Shown here: positions 7,080-13,784 of the stretch, piece by piece | Position numbering within the stretch: the first letter of the stretch is position 1 | Layout: each line of letters starts with the position of its first letter | NCBI GenBank assembly: GCA_031254635.1 | Contig: JAIRUB010000168.1 | Span: forward strand, 1-14,410 | Source: Prevotellaceae bacterium | GTDB lineage: Bacteria > Bacteroidota > Bacteroidia > Bacteroidales > UBA932 | Direction: 5' to 3' | DNA length: 14,410 nucleotides | Notes under the pieces: model-generated | Databases searched by the model: none | What the model saw: only the letters and a program-made list of their open reading frames with translations | Told to the model about the DNA's origin: nothing | Position numbers and translations under genes: made by a program

Positions 7080-7087
7080 TACCTTTG
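7057..7087 (+). promoter_or_regulatory. Promoter of the AAA/DUF4143 ATPase
   Basis: TTTG at 7057-7060, a 19-nt spacer and TACCTTTG at 7080-7087 fit the Bacteroidetes consensus exactly. Transcription would begin near 7094, which rules out an in-frame TTG at 7077 as start codon and supports the ATG at 7116. Confidence 0.75.
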
Positions 7088-7115
7088 CAGCAGGTTTAAA
7101 AATTTGGTTTTATGT

Positions 7116-8459
7116 ATGTTTGAAAGAAGAATTTTAATATCGTTGTTGGAATGGGCTAACAGCCCAAATAGGAAACCACTTGTGCTGAGAGGTGCAAGAC
7201 AAGTTGGTAAAACAACCATTATTGAAGAATTTGCCAAAGAATTTGACACTTTTCTATCGCTGAATTTAGAACGAACGAAAGACAAAGCTCTTTTTGAAAC
7301 TAACGATACTCCCGAAGATGTGCTTACAGCAATATATTTGTCGAAAAACAAAGAAAAAAAAACAGGCAGAACATTACTTTTTATTGACGAAGTGCAAAGT
7401 TCCAAAAAAGCAGTGGCAATGTTGCGGTATTTTTACGAAGATATTCCCGAACTTTTTGTAATTGCAGCGGGTTCATTGCTCGAAACCTTGATTGACGTGC
7501 AAATATCGTTTCCTGTAGGCAGAGTGGAATACTTGGCATTGCGACCTTGCTCTTTCAGTGAATTTCTGGGAGCAATAAGCGAAAATCAAATTAAAGAAAA
7601 ACTGCTTTCTGCTGAACTTCCCGAAGCAATTCACTCCCAAGTGACAAAACTCTTTAACGAGTTCGTGCTTGTTGGCGGAATGCCCGAAGTAGTCGCTTCT
7701 TATGCTGAAAAGAGAGATATTGTGGCATTACGAAAAATTTACGATACACTTTTGAATGGTTACAGAGATGATGTTGAAAAATATGCGAGCAACAAAACAG
7801 AGCGAAATGTTTTACGACACATTTTGAAAAACGGTTGGCGTTATGCAGGGCAACGCATTAAATTTGAATGTTTTGGAGAATCTAACTATAAATCGCGGGA
7901 AATTGGCGAGGCGTTTCGCACATTAGAAAAAGCAATGGTTTTGGAACTTTGTTACCCTACTGTTGTTGCAGAAGTGCCACTTTCACCTGATTTGAAAAAA
8001 TCTCCGAAACTGCTTTGGCTTGATACGGGGATTGTGAATTACGTTGCAAAAAATCAGTTAGAACTTTTTGGTTTGCAAGATATAAGCAAACTCTGGAAAG
8101 GAAAAATTGCTGAACATATCGTCGGACAAGAACTTTTATCGCACAATGATTCTGTTTTATCACAACGTAACTTTTGGGTTAGAGATGCAAGAAATTCGCA
8201 AGCAGAACTTGATTTTGTAATCCAAACAGAAAGCCAACTTGTACCTATAGAAGTAAAATCAGGGCATAACTCTAAAATAAAGTCTATGCACTTGTTTATG
8301 GAACAGTCGAAACACGATTTCGCCATTCGATTTTGGAACAATCCAATGCAGAAAGACATTCTGAAACTCTCAAGTGGAAAGCAATATACTCTGTTAAGTT
8401 TACCATTCTATTATGCCGAGGCTTTAAATAAAATATTGAAAAAAAATGATATACAATAA
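7116..8459 (+). CDS. AAA ATPase with C-terminal DUF4143 domain
   Basis: A 447-residue member of the AAA_14/DUF4143 family, widespread and often multicopy in Bacteroidetes, with unknown cellular role. Seen: Walker A GARQVGKT at about 26-33, Walker B LLFIDEVQ ending near residue 94, a sensor-like FVIAAGSLLE, then the family segment FPVGRVEYLALRPCSFSEFL. The C-terminal half is DUF4143, with WLDTGIVNY and AELDFV followed by IEVKSG: Asp366 with Glu379-x-Lys381, a restriction-endonuclease-like motif. It is cytoplasmic, with no signal or membrane segment. An upstream TTG frame (7077) was rejected because it begins inside the promoter. The GH3 gene starts 20 nt downstream and has no promoter of its own that I can see, so it may share this transcript. 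A broken relative lies at 9650-9965. A toxin/antitoxin or defence role is sometimes proposed for such proteins; nothing here proves it. Confidence 0.92.
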   Translation: MFERRILISLLEWANSPNRKPLVLRGARQVGKTTIIEEFAKEFDTFLSLNLERTKDKALFETNDTPEDVLTAIYLSKNKEKKTGRTLLFIDEVQSSKKAVAMLRYFYEDIPELFVIAAGSLLETLIDVQISFPVGRVEYLALRPCSFSEFLGAISENQIKEKLLSAELPEAIHSQVTKLFNEFVLVGGMPEVVASYAEKRDIVALRKIYDTLLNGYRDDVEKYASNKTERNVLRHILKNGWRYAGQRIKFECFGESNYKSREIGEAFRTLEKAMVLELCYPTVVAEVPLSPDLKKSPKLLWLDTGIVNYVAKNQLELFGLQDISKLWKGKIAEHIVGQELLSHNDSVLSQRNFWVRDARNSQAELDFVIQTESQLVPIEVKSGHNSKIKSMHLFMEQSKHDFAIRFWNNPMQKDILKLSSGKQYTLLSLPFYYAEALNKILKKNDIQ

Positions 8460-8479
8460 TGTCTAATTCATAAACCCCT

Positions 8480-9592
8480 ATGCTTACTGCCTACCGCCTA
8501 CTGCTTACCGCCTACTGCTTTCTGCTTTCTGCCTGTTGCCACGCGCAACCAACAAAAGAGGATGGCGAACTAAAGCACAAAATAGCCCAGATGCTGATGA
8601 TTGGCTTTCGGGGAATGGAACTCAAACCTACTATGACTATCTATAATGATGTAAAAAAATTGGGTATTGGCGGTATTATTTTATTCGATTATGATGTCCC
8701 CTCAAAAGCCTATAAACGTAACATTTCATCGCCAAAACAATTAAAAAAATTAATTGCCGATTTGCAGGCCGTCGCTCCGGTGAAACTGCTGATGGCTATT
8801 GACCAGGAGGGCGGCAAGGTGAACCGCCTGAAAGTAAGATATGGCTTTCCCCCAACAGTCTCGGCGCAATATCTTGGAAAACTAAATAGTGTTGACACTA
8901 CAGTAAAATATGCTGTGGCAACGGCAAAAACCCTATCGAACTTAGGCTTTAACCTGAATTTTGCCCCTGCCGTCGATTTGAATGTAAACCCCGACTGTCC
9001 GATAATAGGAAAGGTAGAGCGCAGTTTTTCGGCAGATGTTGATGTAGTGGTACAGCAGGCAACGATATGGTTAGACGAACAGCAAAAACAAGGCGTGATG
9101 GGCTGCATCAAGCATTTTCCCGGACACGGCAGTTCTGCCGCCGATACCCATTTGGGCATAGCCGATGTTAGCAATAGCTGGACAGAACAGGAGTTAGCGC
9201 CTTTCCGTCAATTGATAGCGGAGGGAAGGGTAGATGTGGTAATGACTTCTCACGTATATAATAGGCATCTCGACGAAAAATATCCTGCTACCATGTCGAA
9301 AAAAATTATCACCGGCATTTTGCGTGATACTTTGGGTTTCACCGGTGTAGTGGTAACCGACGATTTGGCGATGGGTGCCTTAGTTGAGCATTATTCTTTT
9401 GAAGAAATTCTGCTGAAAGCCATAGAAGCCGGCGCCGATGTGCTTTGCCTTTCCAACAATGGCAAAATTTATGATGACAAAATTGCCACAAAGGCTGTCA
9501 ATATTATATACAAAGCCGTAAAGCAAGGCAAAATTACCCCAGAGCGCATTGAGGAGTCTTATAGTAGAATTATAGCGCTGAGAGAAAAATAA
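8480..9592 (+). CDS. Glycoside hydrolase family 3, beta-N-acetylhexosaminidase-like lipoprotein
   Basis: A 370-residue GH3 enzyme of the NagZ type, which removes N-acetylglucosamine from muropeptides or other glycans. Motifs: IDQEGGKVNRL (107-117), KHFPGHG (211-217) followed by Asp222-Thr-His224, the Asp-His acid/base dyad typical of NagZ-type enzymes, and VVVTDDLAMGAL (290-301), where Asp294 is the likely nucleophile. It is a single-domain enzyme without the serine hydrolase domain some Bacteroidetes homologues carry. The N-terminus ends in LSAC (16-19), a lipobox, so the protein is probably a lipoprotein facing the periplasm or outer membrane, unlike cytoplasmic NagZ. Codons 1-19 lie wholly within a 7-nt repeat array (8481-8536). 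The ATG at 8480 is the only sensible start that keeps the signal peptide. The gene lies 20 nt after the ATPase gene with no clear promoter between. Confidence 0.93.
   Translation: MLTAYRLLLTAYCFLLSACCHAQPTKEDGELKHKIAQMLMIGFRGMELKPTMTIYNDVKKLGIGGIILFDYDVPSKAYKRNISSPKQLKKLIADLQAVAPVKLLMAIDQEGGKVNRLKVRYGFPPTVSAQYLGKLNSVDTTVKYAVATAKTLSNLGFNLNFAPAVDLNVNPDCPIIGKVERSFSADVDVVVQQATIWLDEQQKQGVMGCIKHFPGHGSSAADTHLGIADVSNSWTEQELAPFRQLIAEGRVDVVMTSHVYNRHLDEKYPATMSKKIITGILRDTLGFTGVVVTDDLAMGALVEHYSFEEILLKAIEAGADVLCLSNNGKIYDDKIATKAVNIIYKAVKQGKITPERIEESYSRIIALREK
8481..8536 (+). repeat. Heptamer repeat array, class B (TGCYTAC), coding
   Basis: Eight successive 7-nt units: TGCTTAC, TGCCTAC, CGCCTAC, TGCTTAC, CGCCTAC, TGCTTTC, TGCTTTC and TGCCTGT. 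The array starts one base into the GH3 start codon and ends with the codon of the lipobox cysteine (8534-8536). Because 21 nt equals three units, the peptide repeats every seven residues: TAYRLLL, then TAYCFLL. Confidence 0.9.
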
Positions 9593-9598
9593 TAATTG

Positions 9599-9622
9599 TT
9601 TTATTTTGCATATAAAATAAAA
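9599..9622. terminator. AT-only inverted repeat after the GH3 gene
   Basis: TTTTATTTT at 9599-9607 and AAAATAAAA at 9614-9622 form a perfect 9-bp inverted repeat with a 6-nt loop, 7 nt after the GH3 stop. As an all-AT stem it would be a weak terminator. It also overlaps the -33 box of the next promoter, so it could be a regulatory site or chance in AT-rich DNA. Confidence 0.35.
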
Positions 9623-9636
9623 ATATATTATTTTTG
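9605..9636 (+). promoter_or_regulatory. Promoter upstream of the ATPase remnant
   Basis: TTTG at 9605-9608, a 20-nt spacer and TATTTTTG at 9629-9636 match the Bacteroidetes consensus. Transcription would start near 9643, only a few bases before the ATG at 9650. The promoter looks intact although its gene is broken, and it may now serve the WbqC-family gene downstream. Confidence 0.65.
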
Positions 9637-9649
9637 TACTATAAATAGA

Positions 9650-9965
9650 ATGAAATAGTGTTATACAAAAAGAAATTCTTACACAGCTCATAGTAGATAA
9701 TCAATCAGAAATTTCTCATTATAAGATTATTAAATGAAATTTTGTTTTTGAAGAATTTGGAAATTATGTCTTTGTGGGCATACGCCGAGCAGGCAAGTCG
9801 TTTTTGCTTTACCAACGTATTCAGCAGTTACTTGTGCGTGATGTGCAATGGAACGAAATGCTTTATATTAATTTTGAGGATGAGCGGCTTGTGGGTATGA
9901 CTGCCAACGATTTGAACTTGCTTTTGGAAGTTCATTTGGGAATGGCTGTTACAATGAATAATTGA
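9650..9965 (+). pseudogene. Decayed 5' fragment of an AAA/DUF4143-type ATPase
   Basis: Only the N-terminal quarter remains. After the ATG at 9650 the frame is ATG AAA TAG; dropping one A restores MNSVIQKEILTQLIVD and a continuous frame through NQSEISHYKIIK. A TGA then stops it at 9735-9737. Past this stop the same frame goes on as NFVFEEFGNYVF and VGIRRAGKSFLLYQ, a Walker A region (R-R-A-G-K-S), then WNEMLYINFEDERLVGMTAN and LNLLLEVHLGM. The sequence then leaves the family pattern (AVTMNN) and stops at 9963-9965, before Walker B. So the fragment shows a frameshift, a nonsense codon and a 3' truncation. It differs in sequence from the intact ATPase at 7116-8459, so it is a separate family member and not a recent duplicate. 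A GTG at 9774 could still start a 63-residue peptide; I see no reason to think it functions. The rest of the spacer to 10048 holds only two ACTCATA units (10027-10040). Confidence 0.8.
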
Positions 9966-10048
9966 ATAACTGAAAGTCGCACATCGCATATCCTGATACC
10001 AATTTAAAAATTCAATAACTTTACAAACTCATAACTCATAAATAATAG

Positions 10049-10690
10049 ATGCCCCAGCCTGCTGCCTACTGCTTACTACCTACTGCCTACTTGGCCCCCG
10101 TGCAATACTACACAAAAATAGTAGGGCAGCAGTCAATTTATTTAGAGCAGCACGAGAATTATCAAAAGCAGAGTTATCGCAACCGCTGTGTGATAGGAGC
10201 TGCCAATGGCCCCACAGCATTGGTAATACCGGTGGTGAAAATACAGGGCTGTAAAATGCCTATTCGTGATGTACGTATCGATTACAATACCCCCTGGCAG
10301 CGGATACATTGGAAGGCCATAGTGTCGGCTTATCGTTCTTCGGCTTTTTTCGATTATTATGAAAATGATTTTCGTCCCTTTTATAAACGCGAAGAGGTTT
10401 TTCTATTCGATTTTAATGAGCGAATTTTGCGTTTAACCTTGGAATTAATTGGCCTTAATACACAGATACAATATACGGAAGAATTTATTCCGGTTAATGC
10501 CTGTATGCCCGATTGGCGGAAGTTGATTAGTCCGAAGATTGCTACTATTGCTGACACAAAATTTAAGCCGCAAAGCTATTACCAGGTTTTTGCTCCAAGT
10601 AACGGCTTTGCGGCCAACTTAAGCGTACTCGACTTATTGTGCAACGAGGGCAACAACAGTTTATCGGTGCTGCAGGCGTCTAAAATCTGA
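10049..10690 (+). CDS. WbqC-like family protein
   Basis: A 213-residue, near full-length WbqC-like protein. The family is found in Bacteroidetes and in some O-antigen or polysaccharide clusters; its biochemical role is not established. Family features seen: an N-terminal LLPTAYLAPVQYYTKI, YLEQHENYQKQSYRNRC (about 31-47), a LVIPVV segment, VRIDYNTPWQRIHWKAI (about 74-90) and FDYYENDFRPFYKR (about 96-109). There is no signal peptide of normal form, although residues 3-14 are encoded by a TGCYTAC-type heptamer array. The family-like LLPTAYLAP begins only nine residues in, so the ATG at 10049 is reasonable. No promoter is evident just upstream; transcripts may come from 9605-9636. The 3' end overlaps the convergent barrel gene by 11 bp (10680-10690), leaving no space for a terminator on either strand. 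Confidence 0.88.
   Translation: MPQPAAYCLLPTAYLAPVQYYTKIVGQQSIYLEQHENYQKQSYRNRCVIGAANGPTALVIPVVKIQGCKMPIRDVRIDYNTPWQRIHWKAIVSAYRSSAFFDYYENDFRPFYKREEVFLFDFNERILRLTLELIGLNTQIQYTEEFIPVNACMPDWRKLISPKIATIADTKFKPQSYYQVFAPSNGFAANLSVLDLLCNEGNNSLSVLQASKI
10055..10089 (+). repeat. Heptamer repeat array, class B, second coding copy
   Basis: Five 7-nt units, CAGCCTG (degenerate), CTGCCTA, CTGCTTA, CTACCTA and CTGCCTA, lie inside the first 14 codons of the WbqC-family gene. They belong to the same repeat class as 8481-8536 and encode AAYCLLPTAY. Confidence 0.8.
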
Positions 10691-12191
10691 ATCCCGTTGT
10701 TACGGCTATCTTTCCAAAAAAGGAATTAGTAGTCATAAGGGGACTGTCGGAATATAGATTATAATCCCTATCGCCATTTAGCGTGAAAGAGTAGGCGCCG
10801 TCGATATAAAAGTTGCCGGCATTATATCCCAAACCAAAAGAAACGATGTTAGAAGCAAAATCACTGTTTTTCTTCAGCGGGCTTCCGTAGTGGGCAAAAC
10901 CTGCGCGTATGGCTACAGGGCTAAGGCGGAGTTCAGCGCCGGCGCGGAAATTGGCAACTAATCCGAAATTGTCCTTGGTATAGTCATCTTCATAAGTATA
11001 TTTCTTGTCGTTGCCAACGTAAGATAGCTTGGCATACCGACGGCCGTTGTAGCCCGACATTCTGGTAGCACCGTAGTTCAAGCCCTCATATTCAAGACTG
11101 ATAATAGCCATATTGCCGATAACATAAGCTAAGCCGGTACCCCATTTCATAGGCGTAGTAACCATATAATCATAAGTACCTAACGGACTTTTAGAAGAAT
11201 AGGAATCGGACGGATTATCAAACTTGGTGCTCATTTGTTCCGAATATTTATCAGTCAGGTACAACCAGGAGGGGCTATGAAAATAAGCACCCCAGCGTAA
11301 GCCTTCTATAGGTCGCCATATAAAGCCTAACTTAATGTTGCAGCCTGCTCCACGGGTTTCTACTTCCAATTCGTGTACTAAGATGTTAAAGCCGGTGTCA
11401 AAGTCAGCAGGGTTAACAGCTTTTTCCATAAAGGACTGGTATATATCTCTCCAAACATTCTGTATGCCGAGATTCATGCCGAAATAAAATTCATCCGCCA
11501 CATTGCCGCCAAAGCTGAGTACGAACTCACCGGAATTCCCTTTGACTTCCTTATAGTACGATTGATTTAATGGCCCGCCATGAACAGGAACTCCACTTGG
11601 AGAATAATTTTGTGTGGCAGCGATATATTTGTTGCTGGCGCCATCTTCATCTAATAGCCAAGTGTCCCAAGCCAAAACGCTTGTCCAAGGAGCTTGATTA
11701 AAAGCATCGTCACCGTCTAAAATACTGGACTCTACTTTTGTGGCATTAGCAATAGCAGCTGCATAAGAGTTAGTATTGTTGCAGCCATAAGCAGCGATTC
11801 GGTCAATAAACGAGTTCAGTTTATTATAGCCTATACCGAGATTCAATTTCAGCAATTCGTCGTTATAAATGTCGAAAGCAAGTCCAATATCGAAACCAAA
11901 AGAAGTGTAGGAATCGGAATCTGCTCCATTTAAGTATTTAGTATCGGTAATATTATAGCTTACTGTAGGGGTAACCACAATGTCCCAGCTACGGAAAACA
12001 CCAATACCCGCAGGGTTTACACTAAGGGCAGAAAAGTCTCCTCCTAAGGCTGCAAATGCTCCGCCCATAGCAGTAAAACGTGCCGTGCCACCATAAAAAT
12101 TTTGCGAAAATTGTAATCCATCCCCGGCTGATTGTGCAGTAGCTACACCCAAAAATGGGATGAGCAATAGTGATAAAAATATTTTTTTCAT
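10680..12191 (-). CDS. Outer membrane beta-barrel, OmpP1/FadL/TodX-like
   Basis: A 503-residue outer membrane protein of the OMPP1/FadL/TodX type, a family of hydrophobic-substrate channels; Bacteroidetes members are sometimes labelled hemin receptors with little proof. A signal peptide (MKKIFLSLLLIPFLGVATA, cut before Gln20) is followed by the family block FYGGTARFTAMGGAFAALGG (32-51) and SALSVNPAGIGVFRS (54-68), where the NPAG signature is at 59-62. Many alternating aromatic strands follow, and the chain ends in TGFRF with the terminal Phe typical of barrel insertion signals. The substrate cannot be told. The start is 9 nt downstream of the stop of the Ser-rich lipoprotein gene, so the two are probably one operon. 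The 3' end overlaps the convergent WbqC-family gene by 11 bp. Confidence 0.9.
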   Translation of the reverse strand: MKKIFLSLLLIPFLGVATAQSAGDGLQFSQNFYGGTARFTAMGGAFAALGGDFSALSVNPAGIGVFRSWDIVVTPTVSYNITDTKYLNGADSDSYTSFGFDIGLAFDIYNDELLKLNLGIGYNKLNSFIDRIAAYGCNNTNSYAAAIANATKVESSILDGDDAFNQAPWTSVLAWDTWLLDEDGASNKYIAATQNYSPSGVPVHGGPLNQSYYKEVKGNSGEFVLSFGGNVADEFYFGMNLGIQNVWRDIYQSFMEKAVNPADFDTGFNILVHELEVETRGAGCNIKLGFIWRPIEGLRWGAYFHSPSWLYLTDKYSEQMSTKFDNPSDSYSSKSPLGTYDYMVTTPMKWGTGLAYVIGNMAIISLEYEGLNYGATRMSGYNGRRYAKLSYVGNDKKYTYEDDYTKDNFGLVANFRAGAELRLSPVAIRAGFAHYGSPLKKNSDFASNIVSFGLGYNAGNFYIDGAYSFTLNGDRDYNLYSDSPLMTTNSFFGKIAVTTGFRF

Positions 12192-12200
12192 ACCCTTAAA

Positions 12201-13625
12201 TTATCTTCTGGAACCTCTATCTGATGAACCGCTATTACTGCTTCCACTACTTCCGGAAGAAGAACTGCCAGACGAGCTGCTGCGTGAGGAGCCGGAGCTG
12301 CCACTTGAAGAACTGTAGCCGGAGGATGAACTATTGCCGGACGAGCTGCTGCGTGAATAGCTGGAATTATTGCTGGGTGAACTGTTGCCGGACGAACTTG
12401 AATAACCGGAGCTCGAACTCGAATTAGATGAACTGCTCGGACGGCTATATCCGCTACTACCACTTGAGCTTGAAGTTGATGTATTACTCTCTGTCCGTAC
12501 ACGGGTGTACTGTTGTGATGAGTTATTATTCGTACTTGGCGTAGAAGTGTAATTTGGAGATAAACTGTTGCCTTGTGCCGGACGTCGGTTATAGGTAGGT
12601 GTCGTGTTTCCGCCGGTATTTGTACCGGTACTAACATTCGTACCTCCTTGTGTTTCAGAATGTCGGTTGTAAGTGGTTCCACCTGTATTCTTATTGGTAT
12701 TAACATTTATATTCTCCTGTGTTGTAGGACGGCGATTGTAGGTTGGCGTATTGCCACTGGTGTTTGTAGATGTACCGATATTTGTACTTTCCTGCGTTGC
12801 AGGGCGTCGGGAGTTTGTCTGCACGTTGTTGTTGACAACATCGGCACGTAACGGAGTTCCGCCTACCTGTTGCAGTCGCGGCGTACGGTTGTTGGTCGCC
12901 GGTGTGGCCCCTACACTTGATTGTCCGCGCTGCCCATAATAAACATTCCCGTTGTTGTTATTGGAGCCGTAATACGGACGGTAGCCTGAATACGAGGGAT
13001 GGTAATAATGGTTGTAGTAAGGCCTGTAACCATAGTAACCGTAATGCCCATAATAGGAGGGATAATGCCAACCATAATAACTTGGCCACCAATAGGAACT
13101 ATAATATGGAGAATGCCAACCACAGTAGTAATGATTCCATCTATAGTTCCAGTTCCAACTCCAATACCAAGGATTGTAATAGGGACTGTGTCCCCACCAC
13201 CAATTATACCCGGTGTACCAGTAAGGCGAATAGCCGCCAAAAGTATAACTGATGTACACATTAGAAGAGGGGCGGGTGTATTCTAACTCATCGAACATAC
13301 GCAGCCTGCGTGCGTAGGAATCATCCTCCTCATCAAAGTTTACATAGGTGGTAGTCTCGTAATTTACATTACTGTTAAGGTTATTGGTTTGGTTTGTGGT
13401 CGTGACATTGGCGGCTTGTTGGGCCATCACAGCCTGTGTCCTTTCATACAATGCCTGAGCATCATTGTTTTTTACGTTGGTAGTTGTGGTAGTGGTAGTC
13501 ACTGTGGTGGTAGTACGTTTCCCGGAATAGTAAATTCCGTCGTTAACACCTGTAGAAGTGTATGTCGAGGAACATCCGCCGGATACTATCAGTGCTAAAG
13601 TCGCAGCATAATGTAAAAATTTCAT
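12201..13625 (-). CDS. Ser/Tyr-rich low-complexity lipoprotein
   Basis: A 474-residue surface or periplasmic lipoprotein that I cannot assign to a function; similar Bacteroidetes proteins have carried the misleading name vitellogenin II precursor. Parts in order: a lipoprotein signal (MKFLHYAATLALIVSGGC, Cys18), a Thr-rich linker (38-49), a conserved-looking segment with DDSYARRLRMFDEL (101-114), an aromatic region (about 123-230) made mostly of Tyr, Trp, His, Ser and Pro, an Asn/Thr-rich region with a threefold repeat (273-346), and an almost pure Ser/Gly tail (about 379-468) ending DRGSRR. It has an unusually strong Shine-Dalgarno (13634-13640) and a candidate promoter at 13688-13722. It lies 9 nt upstream of the barrel gene, so the two may work together at the outer membrane, which is inference. 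Many long frames on both strands here are by-products of the biased composition. Confidence 0.85.
   Translation of the reverse strand: MKFLHYAATLALIVSGGCSSTYTSTGVNDGIYYSGKRTTTTVTTTTTTTNVKNNDAQALYERTQAVMAQQAANVTTTNQTNNLNSNVNYETTTYVNFDEEDDSYARRLRMFDELEYTRPSSNVYISYTFGGYSPYWYTGYNWWWGHSPYYNPWYWSWNWNYRWNHYYCGWHSPYYSSYWWPSYYGWHYPSYYGHYGYYGYRPYYNHYYHPSYSGYRPYYGSNNNNGNVYYGQRGQSSVGATPATNNRTPRLQQVGGTPLRADVVNNNVQTNSRRPATQESTNIGTSTNTSGNTPTYNRRPTTQENINVNTNKNTGGTTYNRHSETQGGTNVSTGTNTGGNTTPTYNRRPAQGNSLSPNYTSTPSTNNNSSQQYTRVRTESNTSTSSSSGSSGYSRPSSSSNSSSSSGYSSSSGNSSPSNNSSYSRSSSSGNSSSSGYSSSSGSSGSSRSSSSGSSSSGSSGSSNSGSSDRGSRR
12588..12809 (-). repeat. Threefold ~75-bp repeat inside the Ser/Tyr-rich lipoprotein gene
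   Basis: Residues 273-346 fall into three units of 25, 23 and 26 residues. They begin RRPATQES, RRPTTQEN and RHSETQGG and end TPTYN, TTYN and TPTYN; a fourth start, RRPAQ, follows. Length differences between units are in whole codons, as expected for coding minisatellites that expand and contract. Confidence 0.8.
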
Positions 13626-13633
13626 AATTTTGT

Positions 13634-13640
13634 CCTCCTT
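13634..13640 (-). promoter_or_regulatory. Strong Shine-Dalgarno of the Ser/Tyr-rich lipoprotein
   Basis: On the minus strand AAGGAGG lies 8 nt before the ATG at 13625. A near-perfect anti-16S match is uncommon in Bacteroidetes, and the other genes here lack one. It firmly fixes this start codon. Confidence 0.8.
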
Positions 13641-13687
13641 ATTTTTAAAAATTCATTTTAAATATCTACTTTTGCAAGTAATTTTTG

Positions 13688-13722
13688 CAAATATAATGAA
13701 TAAAATAATAGAGTGCAACAAA
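13688..13722 (-). promoter_or_regulatory. Promoter of the lipoprotein/barrel operon
   Basis: On the minus strand TATATTTG (13695-13688) matches TAnnTTTG. A TTTG lies at 13722-13719 (spacer 23), or a TTG at 13718-13716 (spacer 20), within an exact tandem 10-bp repeat TGCAACAAAA (13714-13733, plus strand). Transcription would start near 13681, about 55 nt before the ATG. Confidence 0.6.
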
Positions 13723-13740
13723 ATGCAACAAAAAATAACA

Positions 13741-13784
13741 ATATTAATTAAATATTAATTAAGTCTTAATCGAATCTTAATATG
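13741..13784 (+). repeat. Four 11-bp phased repeats abutting the proS start
   Basis: ATATTAATTAA occurs twice back to back (13741-13751, 13752-13762). It is followed with the same 11-bp period by GTCTTAATCGA (13763-13773) and ATCTTAATATG (13774-13784), the last unit ending on the proS ATG. The shared core is TTAAT. A possible plus-strand -7 box TACTTTTG lies at 13667-13674 without a good -33 partner, so these units would be in the proS leader or core promoter. Confidence 0.65.

Noticed and set aside
7077..7115. TTG start giving a 460-residue ATPase
   Set aside because: It lies inside the -7 box, upstream of the expected transcription start, and adds residues without family resemblance.
1221..9965. 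A defence island built from the PD-(D/E)XK-like protein, RmuC and the DUF4143 ATPases
   Set aside because: Three nuclease-fold candidates occur, but they are separated by housekeeping genes, on different strands and under separate promoters, with no recognised defence partner.
3848..10020. Shared ATTTAAAAATTCAATAA near 3844 and near 10003
   Set aside because: It is a 17-nt AT-rich match between two spacers and is too low in complexity to call a repeat family from two copies; worth a count in the full genome only.
12188..13286. Several open frames of about 60-170 codons on both strands within the Ser/Tyr-rich lipoprotein gene
   Set aside because: Low-complexity codons (Ser, Gly, Thr, Asn) keep other frames open; the lipoprotein frame alone has a signal peptide, a Shine-Dalgarno and a promoter.
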